The position numbers and the translations under genes were made by a program. 19,816 bases of DNA, taken from the NCBI GenBank assembly GCA_023415035.1, contig JAEZLX010000039.1:1-19816 (forward strand). Direction: 5' to 3'. The stretch is from Pseudomonadota bacterium (GTDB taxonomy: Bacteria > Pseudomonadota > Gammaproteobacteria > Burkholderiales > Burkholderiaceae_C). Under the pieces are notes generated by a model. It was not told where the DNA came from, made no database searches, and saw nothing but the letters and a program-made list of their open reading frames with translations. The number at the start of each line of letters is the position of its first letter. Within the stretch, counting starts at the first letter, position 1. Below, in pieces: positions 14,028-19,816 of this stretch.

Positions 14028-14749
14028 TGAGGCAGATCGTTCTCGATACCGAAACCACCGGCCTCTCGGCCGAAAATGGTGACCGCATCATCGAGATCGG
14101 CTGTGTCGAGCTGCTTCACCGCAAGCTCACGGGCAACAATTTCCACCACTACATCAACCCGGAGCGCGACAGCCACGAGGACGCGCTCAAGGTCCACGGG
14201 CTGACGACCGAGTTCCTCAGCACCAAGCCCAGGTTCGCCGCCATCGTGGACGAGCTGCTGGCCTACCTCGAAGGTGCCGAACTCATCATCCACAACGCAC
14301 CTTTTGACATCGGCTTCCTCAACAAGGAGCTGGAGCTGCTGGGAAAGCCCCCCATCACGACCTACGTCTGCGGGGTGATCGACAGCCTGGTGCTGGCCAA
14401 GGAGATGTTCCCGGGCAAGCGCAACGGTCTCGATGCGCTGTGCGACCGCCTTGGCGTGGACAACTCCAACCGTACCCTGCACGGCGCCTTGCTCGATGCC
14501 GAGCTGCTGGCCGACGTGTACATCAACATGACGCGCGGGCAGGACGCGCTGCTGATCGACGCCGGCGACGCGGATGCGGCCGAGGGCGGGGTGGAGCAGG
14601 TCGATCTGAGCCAGTTTGACCTACCGGTGTTGCGTGCCAACGAACAGGAGTGTGAGGCACATGCGAGCCTGCTTGAGGACCTGGACAAGGCCAGCAAGGG
14701 CAAGACTGTCTGGCGCAAGCTGGAACCCGTGGCGACCGATGCGGCCTGA
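14027..14749 (+). CDS. dnaQ: DNA polymerase III epsilon subunit (3'-5' proofreading exonuclease)
   Basis: 240-residue DEDDh exonuclease. Catalytic residues visible are D7 and E9 (IVLDTETTGL), D94 (IIHNAPFDIGF), H152 and D157 (LHGALLDAEL). The N-terminal 170 residues form the exonuclease. The C-terminal tail, as in E. coli DnaQ, should tether to the alpha subunit, and QDALLI just after the domain resembles a weak beta-clamp motif. The start ATG overlaps the fdx stop (ATGA), indicating translational coupling to the isc operon. It is named dnaQ rather than a generic exonuclease because of full-length similarity including the C-terminal tail. Confidence 0.92.
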   Translation: MRQIVLDTETTGLSAENGDRIIEIGCVELLHRKLTGNNFHHYINPERDSHEDALKVHGLTTEFLSTKPRFAAIVDELLAYLEGAELIIHNAPFDIGFLNKELELLGKPPITTYVCGVIDSLVLAKEMFPGKRNGLDALCDRLGVDNSNRTLHGALLDAELLADVYINMTRGQDALLIDAGDADAAEGGVEQVDLSQFDLPVLRANEQECEAHASLLEDLDKASKGKTVWRKLEPVATDAA

Positions 14750-14753
14750 CGAG

Positions 14754-14810
14754 AAAAATTTCAGAAATTTTTGCCTCGACTTGAAAAATCGGCCAAAACA
14801 ACTCTATAAT
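14754..14810 (+). promoter_or_regulatory. tRNA-Val promoter with AT-rich upstream element
   Basis: TTGAAA at 14781-14786, an 18-base spacer and TATAAT at 14805-14810. Transcription would start near 14817, about 55 bases before the tRNA. The A/T tract 14754-14772 (AAAAATTT-CAG-AAATTTTT) lies at about -63 to -45, where an UP element would contact the RNA polymerase alpha subunits. It could alternatively fold as a weak hairpin after dnaQ. Confidence 0.8.
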
Positions 14811-14871
14811 TTGAGGCTTACCGAATGATCGGAACGATCGAAGGCGACAAGCCTGATGAGGTCCAGAATTC

Positions 14872-14946
14872 GGGCGGTTAGCTCAGTGGTAGAGCACTGC
14901 CTTCACACGGCAGGGGTCGCAGGTTCGAACCCTGCACCGCCCACCA
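14872..14946 (+). tRNA. tRNA-Val, anticodon CAC
   Basis: 75-nt cloverleaf including encoded CCA. The acceptor GGGCGGT (14872-14878) pairs with ACCGCCC (14936-14942), with discriminator A14943 and CCA at 14944-14946. The D stem is GCTC/GAGC. The anticodon stem CTGCC/GGCAG (14897-14901/14909-14913) encloses TTCACAC, anticodon CAC at 14904-14906, reading GUG. The T stem is GCAGG/CCTGC with loop TTCGAAC. It has its own promoter and terminator. Confidence 0.97.
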
Positions 14947-14951
14947 GAACA

Positions 14952-14984
14952 AACCCCGTGAGTCCATGGCTCACGGGGTTTTTT
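14952..14984 (+). terminator. Intrinsic terminator of the tRNA-Val unit
   Basis: AACCCCGTGAG (14952-14962) pairs perfectly with CTCACGGGGTT (14970-14980) around a 7-base loop, followed by a T-rich tail (T6 at 14979-14984, then CTTTT). Starts 5 bases after the tRNA CCA. Confidence 0.93.
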
Positions 14985-15003
14985 CTTTTCCGCTGCCGTT
15001 ACG

Positions 15004-17850
15004 ATGTTGGGCATGCCTATCAGCGACGCAGACGTGATGCACGACAGGACCGACGACGATTCGCCCGAGCTGTGGACGACGCAAGCCACCGTCGCTCGCC
15101 TGGAGGTGGACCCGGAAGTGGGTCTGGATGAGCCTGATGTGAGCCGGCGCCGCGAGCGCTGGGGGGCCAATGAACTGGAGGCTGCCGTGGGGACATCGGC
15201 CTGGCGCCAGTTCCTGGCTCAGTTCAAGAGCCCGCTGGTCTATCTTCTGCTGGTGGCCGTGGTGGTGACACTGGTTGTCTGGGGCCTTGATGGCGCGCAC
15301 GGCTGGCCTGTCGATGCTGGTGTCATTCTCGTCATCGTGGTGCTCAATTCGGTGCTGGGCTTTGTGCAGGAGCGTCGCTCCGAGCGCGCGGCCGCCGCAC
15401 TGGTGCGGATGACGCAAGCCACGTCCTCCGTGCTGCGCCAGGGCAAGGTGATGCGCGTGCCTTCGCGTGATCTGGTGCCCGGCGATGTGCTCTTGCTGGG
15501 GGAGGGCGACAGCGTGGGCGCCGATGCCCGGCTGCTGCAGGCCAACGAACTGCTGCTGCTGGAGTCCTCGCTGACCGGGGAGAGCCTGCCGGTGCGCAAG
15601 AGTGCCGAGGCGCTGCCGTCCAGGGCGCCGTTGGCAGACAGGACCAACATGGTGTTCAAGGGCACGGCCGTGGCGCAAGGCACCGGCATGGCGGTGGTGA
15701 CGGCTACGGGCATGGTCACCGAGGTGGGCATGATCGCCCACCTGCTCAGGACCACCCAGGACGAGGTCACGCCGCTGCAGCGCGAGGTCTCGCGGATCGG
15801 GCAGATGCTTGCGCGCGCCGTGGTCGCCATCGCGGTGATTGTGATGGCAGCCATGATGCTCACGGCCGATATCGGCAGCCGCGCCGACTGGGTCGCGGTC
15901 TTCCTGCTGGGCGTCTCGCTGGCGGTGGCGGCGGTGCCCGAGGGGTTGCCGGCCATCCTCTCGCTGGTGTTGGCCATCGGCGTGGAGCGGATGGCGCGTC
16001 GCAAGGCCATCGTCAAGAAACTGTCATCCGTCGAGACACTGGGTTCGGCATCGGTCATCTGCACCGACAAGACCGGCACGCTGACGCGTTCGGAAATGAC
16101 GATCGAACGCGTGCTCACGCCATCGGGCTGCAGCCGGTTCGAGGGCGTGGGCTACGAGCCGGTCGGACAGGTGACGTGCGACGGTGGTGAGGCATCTTCA
16201 GGCCTGCGCGCCGAGATGCTTGGCCTGATCGAGTCTGGGTGTCTGGCCAACAATGCCCAGCTTGCCCAGGAGGATGACGGCCAATGGGTCATCCAGGGGG
16301 ACCCGACCGAAGCCGCGTTTCTGGTGGCCGAGCGCAAGCTCGGTACGCAGGACGGGCGCCAGCGGCGATACGAGCGCCTGGCTGAGATTCCCTTCAGCTC
16401 CGAGCGCAAGATGATGTCGGTCATCGTGAGGGACCAGGACGTGCCGGGTCGGCGCCTGCTGGTGAGCAAGGGCGCGCCCGATGTGCTGATCGAGCGCTGT
16501 ACCCACGTCCGTCAGGGCGATGGCCTCATTCCTGCCAATGCCGCAGCCAGGGCGCGCGCACTGGCCGATGTTGAGACACTTTCGGACGCCGCTCTGCGCA
16601 CGCTCTCGGTGGCTTTCCGCGAGCTTGCGCCAGAAGAAACTCTGGACGACCTGCATGCATTGGAGCGAGACCTGGTGTTTCTCGGCACGGCCGGCATCAT
16701 CGACCCGCCTCGTCCCGAAGCCGCACAGGCCATCCGCGACGCCCGTGATGCGGGCATCCGCGTCATCATGATCACGGGCGACCATCCACGGACCGCGCAA
16801 CGCATCGCCGCCGATCTGGGCATCATCGAGGCCGGCGGTGGCGTGCTCACGGGCCGTGATCTGGACCAGCTGGACGAGACGGCGCTGGCGGCTGCGATAC
16901 GGCAGACCTCGGTCTACGCACGCGTGGCGCCGGTGCACAAGCTGCGCATCGTCGATGCCCTGCAGGCGCAGGGTCATGTGGTGGCCATGACCGGCGACGG
17001 CGTGAACGACGCGCCCGCGCTCAAGTCGGCCGACATCGGCGTGGCCATGGGCGTGAACGGCACCGAGGTGACCAAGGAGGCCGGCAAGATGATCCTGGCC
17101 GACGACAACTTCGCCACCATCGTCGCGGCGGTACGGGAAGGGCGCGGCATTCTTGACAACATCCGCAAGTTCCTGCGCTACCTGCTCTCGTCCAACATGG
17201 GTGAGGTGATGACGGTCTTCTTCGGCGTGCTGCTGGCGCCCCTGCTCGGGCTGTCTTCCGGTGGCGCGCTCGTCATGCCCCTGCTGGCGACGCAGATCCT
17301 CTGGATCAATCTGATCACCGATTCCGGACCGGCCCTGGCGATGGGCGTGGACCCGCACGACGAAGGCGTCATGCAGCGCCCGCCCCGCCGGCCCGACGAG
17401 CGCGTGATCGATGGCCGCATGTGGCGTGGCGTGCTGGAAACCGGCCTGGTGATGGCGGCGGCCACCTTGCTCGCGCTGGACATGATGCTGCCTGGCGGGC
17501 TGATCGAGGGCGCCGCGTCGATGGACGTCGCGCGCACTGCCGCGTTCACGGTGCTGGTGCTGGCGCAGCTCTTCAATGCCTTTGCCACGCGTTCCGAAAC
17601 GCGCAGCGTGCTCTCGCATTTGCTGGACAACGGCTGGATGTGGATGGCGGTGGTCGTGGGCGTTGTCCTGCAGGTCCTGGTGGTCGAGTGGTCCTGGCTG
17701 GGCAGGGCGTTCGGCACCGTGCCGCTGACAGCAGGCCAATGGATGTGGTGCGTGCTGCTGGCCAGCAGCGTCCTGTGGTGGACGGAGCTGCGCAAATGGG
17801 CGCTGCGTCGGCGGGATGCCCGGGTGGTTTCCGCCACCGTGGTTGCCTGA
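15004..17850 (+). CDS. SERCA-like cation (probably Ca2+) P-type ATPase
   Basis: 948-residue P2-type ATPase in the inner membrane, probably exporting Ca2+. The actuator loop is LTGES (about 190-195) and the phosphorylated aspartate is D355 in DKTGTLT. The nucleotide-domain motif is SKGAPD, and the hinge motifs are MITGD and MTGDGVNDAPALKSADIGVAMG (about 662-680). Ion-site residues resemble SERCA: E313 in VAAVPEGLPA (TM4), N731 and E734 in SSNMGEV (TM5), N769, T772 and D773 in NLITDSGPA (TM6). About ten TM helices can be traced. There is no N-terminal heavy-metal domain. The start is uncertain: ATGs at 15004, 15016 and 15040 are in frame and none has a good ribosome site. The gene begins only 20 bases after the tRNA terminator, so its promoter is unclear. 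An FAD oxidoreductase gene follows after 18 bases. Confidence 0.93.
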   Translation: MLGMPISDADVMHDRTDDDSPELWTTQATVARLEVDPEVGLDEPDVSRRRERWGANELEAAVGTSAWRQFLAQFKSPLVYLLLVAVVVTLVVWGLDGAHGWPVDAGVILVIVVLNSVLGFVQERRSERAAAALVRMTQATSSVLRQGKVMRVPSRDLVPGDVLLLGEGDSVGADARLLQANELLLLESSLTGESLPVRKSAEALPSRAPLADRTNMVFKGTAVAQGTGMAVVTATGMVTEVGMIAHLLRTTQDEVTPLQREVSRIGQMLARAVVAIAVIVMAAMMLTADIGSRADWVAVFLLGVSLAVAAVPEGLPAILSLVLAIGVERMARRKAIVKKLSSVETLGSASVICTDKTGTLTRSEMTIERVLTPSGCSRFEGVGYEPVGQVTCDGGEASSGLRAEMLGLIESGCLANNAQLAQEDDGQWVIQGDPTEAAFLVAERKLGTQDGRQRRYERLAEIPFSSERKMMSVIVRDQDVPGRRLLVSKGAPDVLIERCTHVRQGDGLIPANAAARARALADVETLSDAALRTLSVAFRELAPEETLDDLHALERDLVFLGTAGIIDPPRPEAAQAIRDARDAGIRVIMITGDHPRTAQRIAADLGIIEAGGGVLTGRDLDQLDETALAAAIRQTSVYARVAPVHKLRIVDALQAQGHVVAMTGDGVNDAPALKSADIGVAMGVNGTEVTKEAGKMILADDNFATIVAAVREGRGILDNIRKFLRYLLSSNMGEVMTVFFGVLLAPLLGLSSGGALVMPLLATQILWINLITDSGPALAMGVDPHDEGVMQRPPRRPDERVIDGRMWRGVLETGLVMAAATLLALDMMLPGGLIEGAASMDVARTAAFTVLVLAQLFNAFATRSETRSVLSHLLDNGWMWMAVVVGVVLQVLVVEWSWLGRAFGTVPLTAGQWMWCVLLASSVLWWTELRKWALRRRDARVVSATVVA

Positions 17851-17868
17851 TCCGCAGGGGAGGGACAA

Positions 17869-18981
17869 ATGGAGCAGGTTGATGCCGTGGTGATTGGCGC
17901 GGGCGTGGTGGGACTGGCGGTGGCGCGTGCGCTGGCGCTGCGTGGGCGCGAGGTGATGGTGCTGGAGCGTGCCGGTGCCATTGGCACGGAAACCAGTTCG
18001 CGCAACAGCGAGGTCATCCATGCCGGCATCTATTACCCGGCAGGTTCGCTCAAGGCGCGGCTGTGCGTCGAGGGCAAGGCCAGGCTGTACGCCTACTGCG
18101 GCGAGCGTGGCATCGCGCACCGGCGCTGCGGCAAGCTCATCGTGGCCACATCGGCCAGCCAGCGCGACGCGCTGCCGGCGATCCGCGAACGCGCCCGCGC
18201 CAATGGCGTGGAAGACCTGCGGCTGCTCAGCCGGGAAGAGGCAAGGGCGCTCGAACCCGCGCTGGAATGCCTGGCAGCACTGGAGTCGCCTTCGACGGGC
18301 ATCATCGACAGCCACGCACTGATGCTGTCGCTGCAGGGCGATCTGGAACATGAAGGTGGCCTGGTGGCCCTGCATGCGCAAGTCAACCGGATGCAGGTGA
18401 CGCCAAGCGGCATTGCGGTGCACTGCGCCGATGGTGTGGTGCTGCGGGCACGCACGGTGGTCAACGCCGCCGGACATGGGGCCTGTGCGCTGGCTCGGCG
18501 CACTGAAGGCTTGCCGGCCGTGCACGTCTCCGTGCCGCATTTCGCCAAGGGCAACTACTTCACGCTGGCGGGCAGGGCACCGTTTTCGCGCCTGATCTAC
18601 CCGGCGCCCGAACCGGACCGCCATCTCGCGGGCCTGGGCGTGCACCTGACCATCGATCTGGGCGGCCAGGCAAAATTCGGCCCGGATGTGCAATGGGTGA
18701 ACGATCCGGACGACCTGGCTGTCGATCCCGAACGCGGTAACGGGTTCTGTGAGGAGGTGCGCCGCTACTGGCCGGGTCTGCCCGATGGCGCACTTCAGCC
18801 AGGCTACGCCGGCATGCGCCCCAAGATCAGCGGGCCGGGCGAGCCGGCTGCCGATTTCCGCATCGACGGCCCGGCCGTGCACGGCGTTACCGGGCTCGTC
18901 AACCTGTTCGGCATCGAGTCGCCGGGCCTGACCAGCTGCCTGTCCATCGGTGATCACGTCGTGCAGCTACTGGAGAACTGA
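17869..18981 (+). CDS. FAD-dependent oxidoreductase, L-2-hydroxyglutarate dehydrogenase-like
   Basis: 370-residue DAO-fold flavoenzyme. The Rossmann FAD motif is VIGAGVVGLAVA (G10, G12, G15) with the ribose-binding Glu33 in VLERAG. RNSEVIHAGIYYPAGSLKA (45-63) is the signature of the L-2-hydroxyglutarate dehydrogenase/LhgO branch. C-terminal GYAGMRPKISGP and FGIESPGLTSCLSIGD complete the FAD site. It would oxidise a 2-hydroxy acid such as L-2-hydroxyglutarate; the exact substrate is inferred. No signal peptide. GGGGAGGG lies just before the ATG at 17869. It probably shares a transcript with the upstream ATPase gene, without an obvious functional link. Confidence 0.88.
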   Translation: MEQVDAVVIGAGVVGLAVARALALRGREVMVLERAGAIGTETSSRNSEVIHAGIYYPAGSLKARLCVEGKARLYAYCGERGIAHRRCGKLIVATSASQRDALPAIRERARANGVEDLRLLSREEARALEPALECLAALESPSTGIIDSHALMLSLQGDLEHEGGLVALHAQVNRMQVTPSGIAVHCADGVVLRARTVVNAAGHGACALARRTEGLPAVHVSVPHFAKGNYFTLAGRAPFSRLIYPAPEPDRHLAGLGVHLTIDLGGQAKFGPDVQWVNDPDDLAVDPERGNGFCEEVRRYWPGLPDGALQPGYAGMRPKISGPGEPAADFRIDGPAVHGVTGLVNLFGIESPGLTSCLSIGDHVVQLLEN

Positions 18982-19039
18982 GATTGTGTCGTGGCGCGAT
19001 GGCACACATCCTTATGCGGTGACACAGCGCAATCGGTCC

Positions 19040-19082
19040 GACGCCGTGAAGGCCTGTTCTCCTACACCGCGGACACGGCGTC
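19040..19082 (+). other. Perfect 9-bp inverted repeat upstream of the DUF883 gene
   Basis: GACGCCGTG (19040-19048) and CACGGCGTC (19074-19082) are exact complements separated by 25 bases, centre-to-centre 34 bases or about three helical turns. Just downstream is TGC-TACGAT (19085-19093), a possible extended -10. The repeat could be a dimer operator over the -35 zone or the 3' hairpin of the oxidoreductase transcript; no T-run follows. Confidence 0.4.
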
Positions 19083-19130
19083 ACTGCTACGATGGACATC
19101 CATTTCCAACAACGCACAGGAGAGTCCATC

Positions 19131-19436
19131 ATGCCGAGAAAGTCTGCAGCTGCCACCGCACAAGCCGAACTGGAGAGTCTGGTCGCCGATCTTCGCGATG
19201 TGCTGTCGCGCAAGGAGCTGGATGCCGTGCCTGAAATCTCGCGCCTGCGCGAGCGTCTGGAGGACGGTGTGACGGCCGTGCGCGAACGCGCCAGCCAGGC
19301 CGCCCACGACGCGGCCGAACGTGCTCGCGACGTTGCCTATCGAGCCGACAACTACGCCCATGACGAACCTTGGCGCGTTGCTGGCATCGCGGCCGCCGTC
19401 GGTGCCGTGTTCGGATTTATCCTGGGTCGCCGCTGA
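19131..19436 (+). CDS. DUF883 family (YqjD/ElaB-like) membrane-anchored protein
   Basis: 101-residue protein with a long amphipathic helical, probably coiled-coil part (about 8-78, rich in Ala, Arg and Glu) and a single C-terminal membrane segment (82-98) ending in GRR, the hallmark of the YqjD/ElaB/YgaM family. E. coli members are stationary-phase inner-membrane proteins reported to bind ribosomes; function here is by analogy. AGGAGAG lies 6 bases before ATG 19131; an upstream ATG at 19092 is less likely. The following yqjE-like gene, 11 bases downstream, reproduces the yqjD-yqjE pairing. Confidence 0.9.
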   Translation: MPRKSAAATAQAELESLVADLRDVLSRKELDAVPEISRLRERLEDGVTAVRERASQAAHDAAERARDVAYRADNYAHDEPWRVAGIAAAVGAVFGFILGRR

Positions 19437-19447
19437 GCCGTCGGTCC

Positions 19448-19816
19448 ATGTGGACGATCATCCGCTGGCTGTTGCTGTCCGGCAATGGCAACGGCCTGCG
19501 TGAAGCGGCCCGCGCGCTAACAGCCGAAGGCGGGCAAGCGCTGGCCGAAAGGGCCGAACTGGCCGCGCTGGAGTGGCGTCAGCTGCGCCGGCGTGGCCTG
19601 CTGCTGCTTGTCGGCGGCCTGGTGCTGGTGATCGCGCTCCTGATGACCTTGCTGCTGGGCTCGCTGGCCCTGATGGTGCATTTCTGGGACACGCCCTTGC
19701 GCATCACGGTCGCATGGTCAGTCGCGGGCGGCTGGTTGGCGCTCAGCCTGGTGCTGGCCGGCCTGCTCGTCCTGCTCGTGCGCCGCGCGCCGGCAGCCTT
19801 CGCCCTGTCGCGCGAG
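19448..19816 (+). CDS. YqjE/phage-holin-superfamily membrane protein (partial, 3' end outside window)
   Basis: Open frame from ATG 19448 to the last base, 123 codons without a stop. It begins MWTIIRWLLLSG, with an amphipathic helix (about 17-48, REAARALTAEGGQALAERAE) and two hydrophobic segments (about 51-78 and 84-111). This layout fits the YqjE/holin superfamily III proteins that follow yqjD-type genes in proteobacteria. It starts 11 bases after the DUF883 stop and has only a weak ribosome site. The name holin reflects fold similarity; no phage genes are nearby. Confidence 0.8.
   Translation, partial: MWTIIRWLLLSGNGNGLREAARALTAEGGQALAERAELAALEWRQLRRRGLLLLVGGLVLVIALLMTLLLGSLALMVHFWDTPLRITVAWSVAGGWLALSLVLAGLLVLLVRRAPAAFALSRE

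Noticed and set aside
14754..14772. AT-only hairpin after dnaQ as an intrinsic terminator
   Set aside because: The stem has no GC pairs in its arms and lies exactly where an UP element of the tRNA promoter is expected.
14872..14990. tRNA-Val as an integration site for a mobile element
   Set aside because: No integrase, no repeated tRNA 3' end and no compositional change follow; the next gene is an ordinary P-type ATPase.
16198..18957. 919-codon open frame on the minus strand across the ATPase and oxidoreductase genes
   Set aside because: Its composition is that of a codon shadow, rich in His, Arg and Gln, with no motif; the plus-strand genes are certain.
19448..19816. Holin-like gene as evidence of a prophage
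   Set aside because: It is the usual yqjE partner of a yqjD-like gene; no phage genes are nearby.
1..19816. CRISPR arrays, insertion sequences, toxin-antitoxin or defence genes
   Set aside because: No regularly spaced repeats, transposase motifs or defence-family domains were found.

Overview
The window is about 19.8 kb of GC-rich chromosomal DNA. It looks like a betaproteobacterium of the order Burkholderiales, probably near Comamonadaceae or Alcaligenaceae; the family is a guess. The pointers are an intracellular PHB depolymerase with a cysteine nucleophile, a short RnfB/RsxB without a membrane anchor, a divergent tyrB/uvrB pair, and an iscRSUA-hscBA-fdx operon without iscX. Nearly all genes are housekeeping or metabolic. 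I see no phage, insertion sequence, CRISPR array or defence island, and I find no convincing undescribed multi-gene system. The more interesting signals are regulatory sites and gene arrangements.

Bases 1-2807 (+ strand): a CG/C simple repeat, a glyoxalase-fold (VOC) protein, and a chemotaxis receptor. The receptor has a sigma-28-like (flagellar) promoter and an unusual cytoplasmic Cache-like domain at its C-terminus. It ends in a hairpin terminator that overlaps the end of the convergent gene.

Bases 2797-6221 (- strand): rsxB/rnfB-like ferredoxin, phaZ (PHB depolymerase) and tyrB (aromatic aminotransferase). A perfect palindrome with TGC/GCA cores lies on the probable phaZ start of transcription and looks like a PHB-responsive (PhaR-type) operator. 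phaZ and rsxB are only 47 nt apart and may be co-transcribed.

Bases 6222-14749 (+ strand): uvrB, then the iron-sulfur cluster operon iscR-iscS-iscU-iscA-hscB-hscA-fdx, to which dnaQ (epsilon proofreading subunit) is joined by an ATGA overlap. Upstream of iscR is a good match to a type 1 IscR box plus a weaker tandem copy, which suggests Fe-S feedback control. IscS supplies sulfur, IscU is the scaffold, HscB/HscA release the cluster, IscA is a carrier, Fdx supplies electrons and IscR reports cluster status.

Bases 14754-14984: a self-contained tRNA-Val(CAC) unit with an AT-rich upstream element, a TTGAAA/TATAAT promoter and a strong terminator.

Bases 15004-19816 (+ strand): a SERCA-like P-type ATPase with most calcium-site residues, an FAD oxidoreductase of the L-2-hydroxyglutarate dehydrogenase type, a DUF883 (YqjD/ElaB-like) membrane-anchored protein, and the first 123 codons of a two-TM YqjE/holin-superfamily protein that runs off the window.
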